Notes: a model not told the origin generated them from the letters alone. Shown: positions 10,400 through 22,978, counted from the stretch's first letter. The stretch: DNA of 64,000 nt from Pomphorhynchus laevis (GCA_012934845.2 WNNJ02003839.1:372001-436000); one strand, 5' to 3'. Numbers and translations are program-made.

Positions 10400-10903
10400 T
10401 TCGTGACCCACCGTGAACCTTCACGCTTAAATTTTACAACCTTGAATTTGCACACATTTATTTTCAAAAAATTCTCTATACAGTATTTAGATAATTTATC
10501 CAAAGCTAGTTGTGATTCGAACAGACTTGTAGACATCAAAGTTAGGTCGTCCGCATACATTACCGTCGTTATCGAGTTTCTATCACTACAAATTTTACGA
10601 GGTAAATCCGCTACAAAGAACGCAAATAAATTAGGACTCAGAGGGTCGCCCTGCATGACACCCCTGTGTAGATGAGAAACATTCAGAGTAATTTAGGCCG
10701 TCAAAAACCTTAAGGTAGTTTGGTTCTAAGATGTTCTTTATTAGCTGTAGTAATCTACCATTTATGTGAAAATAATGAGTTAATTTGAAAAGCAGCAATG
10801 GGCGCTCAACAGAGTCAAAAGCCTTAGCAAAATCTATGAATATGGTATATAAAGGCTTTTTAACAGAAAATGATTTATGTACTTTATTACTGACAATATT
10901 CAA
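10400..10903 (-). pseudogene. LINE B reverse transcriptase palm
   Basis: 10903-10631 has IFIDFAKAFDSVERPLLLF. The frame slips by one near 10645 and the palm continues as MQGDPLSPNLFAFFVADLP and VMYADDLTLM. Motifs A, B and C are all present, but the slip and the 3' truncation disable it. The last part of the frame reads straight into LINE A ORF1. Confidence 0.7.
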
Positions 10904-11359
10904 TGTATTTAAAGTTGAGCAGTTAGTACGAAAGCCGAATTGTTCATGTGGAAGAAATATCCGCGGTATTTAATGATGCGACGAGTCACGACGAAGGATA
11001 AAAGCTTATAGGTATGGTTAAGAAGAGCAATACTACGATACGAATCAACATTATTAGCATCATCCTTTCTTTTATACAATACCTTAATAATACCTTCTTT
11101 CCAAGATTCGGAACAGAGCAGCTCCTAAGAAAGCAGTTAAGAAGGAAAAACCCAATAATCTGCAATGATATTGAAAGATGCTCTAATAGTTTCTATGCAT
11201 AATTTATCAGGATCAGCGGCTTTTTATTCTTCATTTTATTGATGCACACATGTAGTTCTTCTTTCGTAAATAGATCATTTAATGGATCGCAAAGTGACGG
11301 CGTATTATGAGAGATGACGTTATTTAATTCCTGTCTTAAATCAACAACATGTTGTCCAC

Positions 11360-12277
11360 CTAAAATTTATAAAATGTGCGAACTCCATCTGTAAGAGGAA
11401 TTAAAGAAGATCTTTGAGGAAGGTTGGTTTTAAGTTTCCAAGGAAACATTTCAGCATACCTTATCTTTTGAGACTTTAACCTGGTTAAGCCTAATTGATT
11501 AAATTCATTTAACAGAACCCTATACTGCCTTTTGCACATGAAGTATTCGTTCTTAAAATTATCATTATTATTGTATTGACGAATTTTACCGAGCGAAATT
11601 AGATATCGTGCAAGCTTGCGCAGATAAAACGGCTTTTGTGTGTCCCTATCCTCGAAACTCAACTTTTTTGATTTGAAGCAAGATTTTGAAAGTTTCGCTA
11701 ATTAGTTCATAGCTTTTATTTAGATTTCCTTCTACCAAGAGTTGCATAGCCACTTTGAAATTATCTACCGCATCAGTTCCAATGTATGGTATTCTACTAA
11801 GATTGAAGCTTGGAGCTATGACCTGTTTTCTAAATGTCTTTACGTCTAAAGTACATGATACCGGCTTTTGTTTTCCTATAATCGCCCACTCATTTGCTAT
11901 ATCGAGGTGCACCTTTTTGATTTAGAAATTTGCAAATATTAAATCAATACAACTACGGCCATTGAATGGTTCATATGTTCATCTCTCTACAGGAAAATTG
12001 CAAGTTAAGTTTAGCGTTGCAAAATAATTTATTAGTAATTGGAGTTTAAATGTATATGATCTAGTAGCTTTGCATTAAAATCACCTGCTATCAATAACCG
12101 TTCATCAGCGGAAGAAGGACTCGAGAAGGTAGACATTTCACTTATTATATCTGCCGCAGAAAACTTGAGATTTAAATAACAACCAATTATGGTCAATGTT
12201 GGACGACGAAAATAAACAACATTGTTAGATGATCTGAAAGTCCAATTATTGGAAAAAGGCCTTATTGCTACAATCAC
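11360..12277 (-). pseudogene. LINE B endonuclease C-terminus and linker
   Basis: 12277-12032 shows TIIGCYLNLKF and LLIAGDFNAKLLD, the conserved GDFNA box of LINE endonucleases. 11912-11646 and 11662-11360 are charged linker frames (DIANEWAIIGKQK; YFMCKRQYRVLLNEF). The N-terminal endonuclease is missing beyond about 12290. Confidence 0.65.
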
Positions 12278-12299
12278 TCCAACTCGGTTTACTCCCGCT

Positions 12300-14170
12300 T
12301 ATCGTTTTTGACGCTGAAAGAATTAATTTATTTATTAATATTAACAATTTATTTTTGCCACATTATTGAGCATTATATTAAATAAATTATATTTAAATTA
12401 TTTATATTATATAAATTATACTTAATTATTCTTTAATATTTGACTGAAAGTCTTTGTCCAAATATTCCGTTTTTAATATGTGAAACCTATTCGTTTCACA
12501 ATGTGCCGCAATTTTGTCAAAATTGTGAATAGATAATTCACAGATTAATTAATAATAAATGATAATTTATATAATAATAAATAATTAATTCGTAAATTAA
12601 TCAAATAAATCATAATTTAATTAATTATATTTTTATTAATTTAATTTGCAATTTTTATTAATTTTAATTAATGGATTTCTTATTATTTCTTTATATGAAT
12701 TCCTTTATTTATATTTACAATGTAGAGTAAAGGCTTCCTTAGAGCATACTAATTGTCTTTGGAATGTGATTGTGTATATCTAATGATAGTTAATAAATGT
12801 TTTTATACTTTTTAAAACGTTCATGCAATTCTCGAGACGTTTATACCACACACGAGTTGTTTTCCCATTAAAATTGCCAAAATTATCTACTTGATTTTAT
12901 TTTTATTTTTAACAAATAAACACGATATAATGTATAGTACTTGTCCATTTAGCTATAGCAGCTTTTAATGAAGAATGAATTTAAGTGGGTCAAAGTAAAG
13001 CTCCTCAGTAGCTAATTTATATTTTTTTTATTCAATAATAATTTCAAACTGGTGATCTATGAGATACGCTTTTTATCGATACAGTTAAACATTTGCTTCG
13101 ATTTAAAATTATAAGGCCGTTATTTCATGTTCCATGCTACACTGTAGCAGCTCTAATATTTACCGAAACATTTGATATATGGATTATCAACTATTTTAGG
13201 TTATATTTACTGTAGATGCTACGTCTACCATAATTAATCGAAACGTCTGAAAATTGCTAATACAAATAGTTTATTATGTGATCAAGAAGATCGATTGAAA
13301 TCGGGACTGGCATTAATGATTAGTAAAATCAATTAGCAAAAAATCAATCGATCTAAACATGAATATAATATTGCCTAGAATTCTTGTTTCCTTTGTGAAT
13401 TATGCTATCAAATATTTACATTAATAAATGCTAGTAGGTTATTTTATAACAAACTTTGATATTATTTCTTTATAATGTAATGACGCATTTAAATCAATTG
13501 AGAATGTTATCTTCAACTGTCACAATGCCTTATTGTTTTTGTGCAAAAATGACCTATAGTCATTCTAGTATACCTGTTAAAGCTGATTCTAGCAAAGTTT
13601 CTAAGGCGTCGGCTATTTGCTTAATATGTTACATTCTTTAACATTTTTGTATGAACTGAGTATGAATTTTCGAAACAGTAAAGTTTCTGGTTTTTCCTGT
13701 CAAAAAACTGTTTGAAGAGACGACTGAAGACAATTGTTATTACATAATCACCATTTTCCAGATGTAAATTACTATAACGTGATGATAGTTTTGATGTTCT
13801 CTATATTTTATTAGTGTTTTTGCACTTGTATTGAATATTTAAATAAGTAAGTCTTTATTTCATCATGAATTTGGATAATCAACTCATATCTTATATGCTT
13901 TTGTGTTTCCATTAAAATGATTTACTCGCGAAACGCGTTTGAAACGATCAATCGAACAACTACCGCTGATTCTAGATTAATCAGTAAAAATTGTGTTTCT
14001 AGTTGTTAAGCTAATCGATATGACCGCGCCTAGAAACTAAATAAATATAAGTAGAAAACGTGAAACCTTACCGATCATTAATTGATTTGTAAGCAAACCA
14101 GCATGAAGACTCGAGAGAAGTAACTAGTTGTACGGTATGAATAAAGAATATTGGGTTTACGAGCCTGAAT
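12300..14170. other. AT-rich non-coding DNA
   Basis: No convincing gene. A 25-nt word at 13287-13311 recurs inverted near 22.95 kb. A short GAAACGTC word at 13239 recalls hammerhead 3' halves, but no core can be folded. Confidence 0.4.
13267..13311 (+). repeat. Dispersed repeat end, partner at 22949-22995
   Basis: The last 25 bases (start GAAGATCGATTG, end CGGGACTGG) are identical to the reverse complement of 22949-22973, and weaker similarity extends about 20 bp upstream in both. This looks like the shared terminus of a dispersed element. Confidence 0.55.
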
Positions 14171-14179
14171 TTAATAATA

Positions 14180-14423
14180 ATTTATAAATTATTTTAGTTA
14201 TTTTAAATTATTTAAAAGTTATAAAAAATTTAAAAGTTATAAAACTATTTAAAATATATAAAATAACTTTAAAATTATAAAGCTATTTGATAGTTATAAA
14301 ATAAATTAAAAGTTACAAAACTATATAAAAGTTACAAATCGATTTAAAACTTAAAAAATTATTTAAAAGTTATAAAACTATTTAAAAGTTATAAATCTAT
14401 TTAAAAAAATATAAAATAATTTA
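14180..14423. repeat. AT-rich minisatellite, ~17-bp unit
   Basis: Repeated variants of AAAGTTATAAAACTATTT fill this stretch. It ends exactly where a PLE-N end module begins. Confidence 0.7.
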
Positions 14424-14500
14424 ATCAGGTTTCGGTCCATGTTTCTAAACTCATTATATCAGCGAGGCCAAATACATGATAATGACGTATTTCCTTTGAT
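14424..14500 (-). repeat. PLE-N end module, partial solo copy
   Basis: Minus-strand sequence matches the 5' two thirds of the ~107-nt module, including the hairpin and the GAAACCTGAT word. The final part is missing. No RT sequence adjoins it. Confidence 0.65.
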
Positions 14501-15280
14501 GTAATTTGATTTTCCGGCGTAATTTATCAGTTAAAGTCAATATTTCTGCATAGATTGTATTATTTACCAACCATAAAAATGTTCAATGTCCTGGTATTTA
14601 TTTTTTTAGTATTTGTAAATATTTGAATGTACAAATAATGTAAATATGTACAGTATTAATGGAACAACAACAGTATTGATGGATTATTTATGCAGTTGTT
14701 ATCAATTTGGTTGTCAATTTAATTGTGTTTGCTTTGATCTATCATTATCAAAAGTTAACAGCTCTGATATTAGTTAATATTCAAAGTTTTAATTTTCACA
14801 AAGTTTAATTTGATATTTTTTTAAAGAAATCAAGTGATTTAAGCGCTCTTTTTGAAAAATGTAAAAGTTTTGAATATGAACATTCAAAATTGAAATGATT
14901 GTATGATTTTTAGCTTTTAATGATGACTAAATTTATTATTTAGTATTAAATAACTATTAAATAATTATTTTGTAATAATTAAATTTTGTATATTATGTGT
15001 ACCGTTAAATGAACATTTCCATAGTGTTTTAAATGAATTATGAATCAGTTATGCATTGATGTCCATTATTGGCTATGATGCTTCAATACTTGTCTTGTTA
15101 AACAATAATTTATCACGATATAAATCCTTGATTTAAAAACATTAATTTATATTCTTATATTTTTATTTGTATTAACTTTTAGCTTCTATTGCTTGACTCA
15201 ACATAATTGCCAAATGTGCTAGTGTGTCTTTAAAAGCACAAGTCTTCATTACAATAATCTATTTAATCTATCTAATCTTA
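14501..15280. other. AT-rich non-coding DNA
   Basis: No gene or repeat family recognised. Confidence 0.4.
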
Positions 15281-15485
15281 GGTAGTCCAAGCGCTTCAGC
15301 TGGAGACTAATTAGCAGTAGACCAATCTAATCTTAATATATTTAAACGTATCTTCCAAGCTTTTGACCTGGACACTAATGAGCAGTTATCCAATGAGCAG
15401 TATACTAATCGAATCTTAATCTATGTTAACGTACCTTCCAAGCTCTTGAGTTGGAAACTAATGATCAATAAACCAATGAACAGAA
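15281..15485. repeat. Degenerate tandem repeat, three units of ~70-85 bp
   Basis: Units carry CTTCCAAGC, then TTGGAAACTAATGA-like sequence and AGCAGTAxACCAAT. The CCAAGC word occurs at 15286, 15355 and 15438. The middle unit has a small extra duplication. Confidence 0.6.
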
Positions 15486-15671
15486 ACATTGACAAATCAG
15501 CGAATTGAGTCTACGTATTTAATATAATTATAAAATAAACAAATAATAAAGTAAATAAATGTTTTTAGATTTTCGATAATTTAAATCAAGTTAAATAAAA
15601 AATTGAAATTTAAAAAAAGGTCATTTTTATGAATTGACTAATAAACAACAGACGTTATATCAGAATAAGAA

Positions 15672-15779
15672 TTAGAGGTCATCAGGAGGAACTGCTATGC
15701 TATCAGGTTTCGGCCCCTAACCCCTCTACCCAACATAGCAGCCGGGCCAAATACATGCTAATGATGTATTTCCTCTGAT
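15672..15779 (-). ncRNA. PLE-N structured end module (reference copy)
   Basis: About 107 nt beginning 90 nt downstream of the RT stop. Sense-strand architecture: closing stem AGAGG/CCTCT; hairpin AAATACAT/ATGTATTT with loop CATTAGC; then GGCCC pairing with GGGCC and CTGCTATG pairing with CATAGCAG in interleaved order, an H-type pseudoknot. GAAACCTGATAG joins the two 3' strands. Function is unproven; a ribozyme or an RT-recognition element is inference. Confidence 0.6.
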
Positions 15780-15868
15780 TGAACTATCTAGTATCTTATT
15801 CTAATACAAAGTACATTATTTATTATCCATCCACAAATATTTGCCACTTAAGAGTTTAAATTTATTTT

Positions 15869-17080
15869 TTATATTATTGTGTTGATATATATTACCATTT
15901 TCTGTTTGATTTTATTTTTATAGTAACCTAGTTTAAAATATGTATCGATTAACTTATTTAAATGATTTTGAAGAAAGCCAATATTGTTACAAATTGTTGC
16001 AATTCTTAAAATTTCATTATTTAATGTATTATATTTTATATTATATGGTATGCATGAATGCTCATGCAAAAATATGTTTCTTGTAAATTTAAATATGTAA
16101 TCTTTACGATATAAATTAATAGTAGTTTTTGTTAATGTTAATTTAATGTTCATATATAGACATACACCTTCTTTATCATTAATATTGGTTTTGTTAAGAA
16201 TAAGGCTTTCTGGATAAATGTGCTCACTAATTGAATAAAAATTATAAGAATTAAATACACATATATCATCAATGTATCGAAACATATATTTCATATATTT
16301 ATATTGTTTAGATTTAGTTTTTACACAGTTATGAACAAATTCATATTCTATAAAGCTTAAAAACAAGTCAGCTATAATTGGGCTACTATTACCACCCATT
16401 GGAACACCTTTTACTTGTCTAAATATAGATGTCCCTACTTTTAAATAATTTTGATTTATCAAAATATTTAAGGATTCTATTAATTCAATTTTATCCATAT
16501 ATTTATATTTATTTGATGGTTTAATTTTTGTTAGATAGGCGTTATAATTATTATAACATATATATGTATATCTTTTTCCGAATATAAGATTAATTAATTT
16601 TACTAACGCTTCTTTAATATCTACTAAATCTAAATTTGTATAAAGAGTACTAAAATCGTATGTATTTATATTTTGAAAATTTATTCTTTTTGTCTGTTCT
16701 AAAAATTCTTTTGTAGAATTAATACTGAAATAGTGTTTTATACCAGTATTAATTTCGATTACCTTGCAATATTTTTTAAAGTGTGCTTTAATTACTTTAA
16801 GTATTTTATTCATATAGACAGAAAGTGGTTTTAATGTACATTTAAACGCACTACATATGAACCTAGGCTTGATTGGATTTTTATGTAATTTTGGATTCCA
16901 ATATAATATAGGTATAGTTTTATTATCTAATTCAACCTTTATACCCTTTTTATCCATTATAGAACAGTGACTTGTAATAATTGTTTCTAAACTCAACTCA
17001 CTACGTTCATATGTTGGATTTACATTTAAATCATTAGAATTAACCTCTTTCATTAGTATATCATAATAAAGGTTTTGCAT
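15869..17080 (-). CDS. PLE-N reverse transcriptase, intact 403-codon frame
   Basis: A PLE reverse transcriptase that would copy its RNA into the genome. Visible motifs: PKLHK at residues 63-67, KPRFI at 71-75, motif [10 protein letters not shown] at 141-149 (Asp142), motif [17 protein letters not shown] at 225-240, motif C RYIDD at 268-272 (Asp271/272). All three metal-binding aspartates are present. The open frame actually runs further upstream to about 17134 ([17 protein letters not shown]), so the first ATG is not the true start. Upstream coding is broken, so the whole protein is probably not made. At least ten other partial copies lie in this window. Confidence 0.85.
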   Translation of the reverse strand: MQNLYYDILMKEVNSNDLNVNPTYERSELSLETIITSHCSIMDKKGIKVELDNKTIPILYWNPKLHKNPIKPRFICSAFKCTLKPLSVYMNKILKVIKAHFKKYCKVIEINTGIKHYFSINSTKEFLEQTKRINFQNINTYDFSTLYTNLDLVDIKEALVKLINLIFGKRYTYICYNNYNAYLTKIKPSNKYKYMDKIELIESLNILINQNYLKVGTSIFRQVKGVPMGGNSSPIIADLFLSFIEYEFVHNCVKTKSKQYKYMKYMFRYIDDICVFNSYNFYSISEHIYPESLILNKTNINDKEGVCLYMNIKLTLTKTTINLYRKDYIFKFTRNIFLHEHSCIPYNIKYNTLNNEILRIATICNNIGFLQNHLNKLIDTYFKLGYYKNKIKQKMVIYINTII

Positions 17081-17829
17081 ATGAAGACAAAGTTATTACT
17101 AGCTTTATCAATAGTTGTTATTATATAGTTATGCTTTAATTAAGTAAGTTCTTTATACATATCTTTATTAATTTTATCTTTTATTTTATAATTGTTTGTT
17201 ATTTTCATTTTATTTTTAATTTTATCAAAATATAATCTTTCCAAATTTTTATCTTAGATATATTCGAGCTTTCACTATTGATCAGCTTATTAAAGTAATC
17301 ATTTAAGTTATTATATAACGAACTGTAAATTTTATTTTTGTCGTTGTTATTATTTAATCTATATTTATACCCTTTTGATAGCAGCTTTCTTAATTCACAA
17401 TTTTCAATTAATTCTAGATTATGGGTACATATATGTTCATTTATTCTATCAAAACTAAGACTTTTACAATTTCATTCTGTTTCCATTATTTTTCTAATAT
17501 TATAGTTTTATATTGATTTTAATTCTTTATTATAATTACAAATTTTTCGTCCTAATGGTGGTAGGAGTTTAAACCTTATTTTAGGAATATATTTACTTAA
17601 ATCTGACCCTTTTATTTCTTTACTTTTAGAATTATTTAAAGTCCGGCTATATTTATGTTTTCTATACATTTATTAATGAAGTTTATGGTTAATGTATATT
17701 TTCTATTGTTATTATTTACATTTATTGTATGATTATAGTATTTTGTATTACAATAACTGTCTATAAAATAAAATATCTTATTCACGCGTCTTATGAAAGA
17801 TAAACACACTTGTCGAACATTTGTTTTTT

Positions 17830-20800
17830 AAAAATATGTACTTAAACCAAAAATGCCGATGACACACTAGACATAAAATATTTCGTATTCTAACATAAAA
17901 GTTGTAAATAGCCTCGATAATATTTAAATATGCATCACACTTCATTACTGGAAATATATAGATTTTCTAGGTCAAATCTTTTTGAAATTATTGAATTTAT
18001 TGCAATTCAATTCGAGTGATTCTTTCCAAGTTTTAACAATACAATTTGTCTAAATAGAATAATACGATTTAAATTTCAAAATTTATACGATTGACTGTGA
18101 TATTTATCGAGAATATATCTCGATAAAAAAATTGCTTTTAATCGTATAACGCCTTATTTGCCCATATTTTGTCAATCAATAAGATCCTAAAATAAAGCAC
18201 CGATCAATGATAAGGTATTAAAATTTACGATAAATTTCTTATATTTCAAACCTTAACGCTTTTTTGCAACGTTTGACATGTTAAGATTTCTTATCTTTAT
18301 CAAATGGCTTTTGGACTTGAAATTAAATATACAACATTGTATTATAATGTATAAATATATAATGTATATTAATATCGAGTAATATTTGAGTCAAAAAAAT
18401 GTATTTTTTGCGAAGCATGCCCGATAATTAATAAAATCATTTATTATTAAAAATCATTTCTAGATAAAAGAGGAAATACAAAGAGGTCATTACATAAGAG
18501 CATGACATGGTACTTCTATGTTGGATTAAGAAATATAGGCTAATATATGCTATTTTAGTTCATAAAATATAGTTATAACAAATGTTTTTGAATTTTTAAA
18601 AGTTGAACTGAACGTTTTTATATTGTGAAACGATCTGATTATTAATGAACTAAAATTTGTTTCTGCGTTATTTTGTACTCCAAATCTAAATCGATCAGTT
18701 TTTTAACGCTTGTCTAATTAACGCTTGTTGTTGCCTTTAAAAACTAAACACTACATTTAATATGGCAAATTTATTACTAATGTAATAAACTTTGGCATTT
18801 TGGTTTTCCAACAAAATTGACTTTTCTCTAACCTTTTTTGTTCTTATTTAAGTATAATCTTCACAGCCACTGATTTCCTGCGTGCTGACGGCTTGCATAT
18901 TAAATAATCGTATTTTGTAAAATAAAGGGGGTAGTGAACTCTTCTTAAGAGTTCTAAAACAATGATATAAGTCAGATTTCTATTACTCTTTTTATTGATC
19001 AATAGAGTTTGAAATTTATCAATCGTAAGTTTGAATTTTTCTTCTTTACATCCCATGTCTTCTGAACTTCAATTTTTATATTTGAAAATAATTTAGCTGA
19101 TTTTAAAATCAAAAATAATAAATATTTTCATTTGACTTTTTAAAACATTCAGTTAAATGATTAAAAGTTCATTTCGGATTAAAATTTTTTAAACAACTTT
19201 GTATAAAAGCTTCAAAATTTAATCAATAATATTTCTTAATATATACCGCTTAATGTTATAATTTTATGTTCAAAGGCTATTTAATAGATATAAAAAAATT
19301 TAAAATATGCATATCAAACGTTACATAAAAGCGTCAAGGTTTGAAGTATAATAAAAATCGTAAATTGTATCTCAAAACCCTTATCATATATTTGTGAGTT
19401 ATATTATAATTTTTATCAGATTTTATACGGTATAAAATCTTTAATTCTATAGTTTTATTTATAAATAAAAAAATAATTTTTAATGTTATATAAGTTGTTG
19501 TTAGAATGTTGTTGTAAACGCTTGTCGATTTAATATAACATAAGATTTCTATAAGTTAAAAATGTATATAGTTGCTTAAAATACGCAGGTAATTTCCATC
19601 CGTGATCAATAGATACCTTAATTTGAAATGTTAATGCGGTTAAACAAAGAATCAGTCATATGCAATCCGAAATTTAATCTATCATTTATGTATCATATCT
19701 ATATCTTAATTTAGATATTTTTTTGTTATTAGTGTTAATAACTTTAAATTTATTTAAAATATTAATGCTAAAATGATACTATTCATGAATTGAAATGCAA
19801 GGAATTCGATTTGTGAAATTGAATATTTTCACGAATTTGAGAATACCATACTAATTAATACTCTAATTAATTCTAATTAATTACACAATTTTTATTACAA
19901 TTGTTAATCCTCGAACTATAACTGTCCTAATCGACATATTGGAATATTTGAATCAGTTTATAATTTGCCTACTGCAACAGATAGTAAATAGCATGTTTCA
20001 TTTTAAAGAATTATTGAAGCTAGATCAAAGAAAGAAGGAAAATTTTATTGATATTTCGCTAACCCTTGTAATATTGATATAATTCTTGATCAATAAATAA
20101 ATCATTATCAACTATTTAAGAAAGGTTTTGTTTTTGTTGTGATACTTTGAATTAATAGGGAAATTATAAGAGAAACAAATAAAATCAACACTACATTTAC
20201 CTTTAATTTATGAATAACAAATTAATCTGTGACTCTTAAACTTTTCGTTGTATAACTCAATCGAACTGCTCTGATATATGTATTCTTAAGCGCTTAAAAC
20301 ATAAGTCGACTAGTTATTTATTTCCCACACTGCAATTATCCCAAATTTAAAATCCCTGATTTAATAAATTTTAATTATCAATTTTAATTATTTTTAAGTC
20401 AATATTTAATAATTTTAAAATCAAGACCATAAATATGGTGAATGCGGAAATTCTCGGTTTTATAGACTTGGCGTCATTTATTGATTGATTGTGAAAATGA
20501 ATAAATTTAATAGATTCGTGTTTTAATGGAAGCTATTAGTCGTTCATTTTATTAATGTCATTAGGTAAAAAAGAATTAGTCAATTCATAAAAATGATTTT
20601 TATTTTAAATTTTAACCTGATATAACTTATATAAAATCTTACATAACAATTATTTATTATATATTATTTAATTATTTATTATTTAATTATTTAACTTTTA
20701 TTAAGCATTTTTTATTTTTAAATAATTTAATATATGTAGACTCATTTACCTGAGTTGATTTGTTTAATTACAAATTGATTCCAATGTTATTTCAGGTTGA

Positions 20801-22160
20801 TGAAATATAAAAATTGACTTTTATTTTAAATTTCAATTTTAAATTTTATTTTAATATAAATTATATAAAATCTTAGTAAACAATTATTTATTATTTATTA
20901 TTATTTAATTATTAATTATTTAATTATTTAATTTATTTATCGTTATTTTTAATTTATAAATGATTTAAAATATCAAACTCAATAAGCTGATCTGATTTTA
21001 AACATGAATATAACATTCTTATGTTATAATGATATTAAAACTGTTCATTTTAAAAGTAGACATTAGGTAAGAATGTGCGGCAAATGAGCAATGAAACAAA
21101 CTGCTTATTCACAAATAAACTCTTATAATTAATTATTACAGTGGCAAATTAATTGGAAATTTAATCAATTTATTTGTAAACAAAAGATTACAGTATCTTG
21201 TTCACGTCATATATTACGGTTTCCAAAATGTAGCTAGAGATGTTATGATTTTCTTTGATTTAAACAGTAAATCAGCACTAACTTCAGCAGTACTACGAAA
21301 AATGCTTAGATTTTCATCCTAAACATCACGTTTCAAGTCTTATCATTTTAAAAGATGTGGTTTTTTTCAAAAGCTAAAATCGTACAGGAATCATTTTATC
21401 GCTACAATGGCAATTTATAGTTTAAAATTTACAATTTATAATAATATAATTTCTTATTAAATTACTTATTGAAACCGTATAATTTTAAAATCTGAGCAGT
21501 CGCAACGAAATACTCGAAAATAACAGAGCATCTTTTATAAAATATTTTACGGTCAACACAATCCGGGCCCGATAAAATATCCTTTTCATTTAAAGACAAT
21601 AAAATAAAATAATAAAATCTTTTCGAAAATGAAAAACAAATATGCTCCACAGCAAAATAAAAAGTAACTTAGATAAGGAGTGAATGATACCCCTACGTAA
21701 ATTTCTATCTTAAACTAACTTCATCACATAGTTGTAATTTTTGTATTAAAAATGCATATAATAAAATAAAAAATTGATACTTCAATTAAAATTAAATATT
21801 TTGCTGGATTATTTATATACCGTTGGGTCAGATGACAGATTAAGTAGAAACGAACAAGTCTAATGACTGCCGTATTGTCAGTATTAATGCTTATTATTAT
21901 ACCCCACTGATTTCGGGGGATCCTATCGGGAATGATTTCTTATTATTACGGATCGACTCCCATGCAGCCACCTAACGACATTTCTTGCAAATCACACAGA
22001 GGATTTTACTCAAATCGGAATAGTGTGATTAAACGCTGTGTGTAAGGCGTGTCAGTTATGTGACTTGGAATATCGAAATCAATTAAGTGATGCACTAATA
22101 TTGACATTAAATAAATTTCATTAGAAAAAATAATTGTCATTTAAGAAATCTCCATATACA
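17830..22160. other. AT-rich non-coding DNA
   Basis: No recognisable gene. A fragment near 18404-18440 resembles the fold-back element at 26.0-26.25 kb. A stretch at 20035-20130 matches, inverted, the PLE-derived repeat at 38.18-38.28 kb (GCGAAATATCAATAAAA on the minus strand, ATCATTATCAACTATTT nearby). Confidence 0.4.
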
Positions 22161-22171
22161 GTCGAATAAGG

Positions 22172-22615
22172 ATTTGAGGTCATCAGGAGGAACTACTATG
22201 TTATCAGGTTTCGGCTCTAATTCATCTACTCAACATAGCAGCGGGCTAAATGCATGCTAATTACATATCTCTTCTGATTAAATTTGATTATCTAGTGTAC
22301 CTTATTCTAATACAAAGTATATTATTTATTATACATCCATAAACATTTTCCACTTACGAGTTTAAATTTATTTTTAATAATACTTTAATTTATATATTTT
22401 ACTATTTTCTGCTTAATGTTATTTTTATAGTAATCTAGTTTAAAATATGTATCTATTAAATTATTTAAATGATTTTGAAGAAAGCCAATATCATTACATA
22501 TTGTTGCAATTCTTAAAATTTCATTATTTAATGCATTATATATTATATTATATGGTATGCATGAATGCTAATGTAAAAATATGTTTATTGTAAATTATAA
22601 TATGTCATCTTTGTA
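22172..22615 (-). mobile_element. PLE-N copy, 3' end with module
   Basis: Module at 22278-22172 (minus sense), then 3' UTR and the last ~75 RT codons up to about 22610. It is broken by AT-repeat expansion at its 5' side. The module is decayed: pseudoknot helix 1 is largely lost, helix 2 keeps a G-U pair. Confidence 0.75.
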
Positions 22616-22617
22616 TA

Positions 22618-22770
22618 AATAATATATATAATATATATTATATAATATATATTATATAATATATATTATATATTATAATTATAATATATATAATATATTA
22701 TATATTATAATATATATAATATATTATATATTATAATATATATTATATAATATTTAATATTTAATATATA
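22618..22770. repeat. AT-only tandem repeat
   Basis: Runs of TATAATATATATTA variants replace the PLE-N coding sequence that should continue here. Confidence 0.85.
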
Positions 22771-22771
22771 C

Positions 22772-22978
22772 ATGTGGCAAAAAGCGGGCGAAACGAAAAC
22801 GGCTGTGGCAATGGTGCCGTTAGTAGTTAGGGTGTATGGAATGGATATCATGAAGGAAGGATTCTGTAGTTGGTTTTCAATGCGAAAGTCACCTTGCGTG
22901 ACCTAGCAACTATTCAATACATAAATAAGCATCCATAAAAGGATCACCAGTCCCGATTTCAATCGATCTTCATGATCC
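22772..22978 (+). other. GC-richer island with a short open frame, unclassified repeat
   Basis: Markedly higher GC than its surroundings. A 44-codon ATG frame (22772-22906) contains ETKTAVAMVPLVVRVYGMD and SMRKSPCVT. The end of the island (22949-22973) is the inverted match to 13287-13311. Probably a fragment of an unidentified mobile element trapped between two AT microsatellites. Confidence 0.35.

Larger units (their letters stand above)
10400..12290 (-). mobile_element. LINE B, non-LTR retroelement, truncated
   Basis: Minus-strand order: endonuclease end (12277-12032, with SADERLLIAGDFNAKLLD), linker (11912-11360), then RT: motif A (TIFIDFAKAFDSVERP, 10903-10631), QGDPLSP and YADD (10656 to about 10400). 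The RT breaks off after KINVCKFKVVKFKREGS, where LINE A ORF1 begins. Its motifs differ from LINEs A and C, so this is a separate family of the same broad Jockey/R1/I group. Confidence 0.7.
15520..17820 (-). mobile_element. PLE-N, most complete copy of the family
   Basis: On the minus strand: an N-terminal coding region broken by several stops or shifts (about 17820-17140), an intact RT frame (17080-15869), a short 3' UTR, the structured module (15779-15672) and an AT-rich tail to about 15520. The RT motifs ([35 protein letters not shown]) place it among PLEs. The N-terminal part includes KIRFKLLPPLGRKICNYNK. No GIY-YIG nuclease is visible next to the RT, so it belongs either to a group with a permuted or missing nuclease (Naiad-like by motif style, which is inference) or to a truncated copy. 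Confidence 0.8.

Noticed and set aside
13239-13247. GAAACGTC as a hammerhead
   Set aside because: CTGTAGA upstream is too far away and no stem II forms.
13456-13641. 61-codon plus-strand open frame
   Set aside because: Low-information composition, no homology recognised, no splice context.
14180-14423. CRISPR-like array
   Set aside because: The repeats are contiguous AT-rich minisatellite units without unique spacers, in a eukaryotic context.
18844-19056. 70-codon minus-strand open frame with ATG
   Set aside because: Somewhat protein-like, but isolated, unrecognised and of a length expected by chance in AT-rich DNA.
21462-21650. 62-codon minus-strand open frame
   Set aside because: No homology or exon signals; likely chance.
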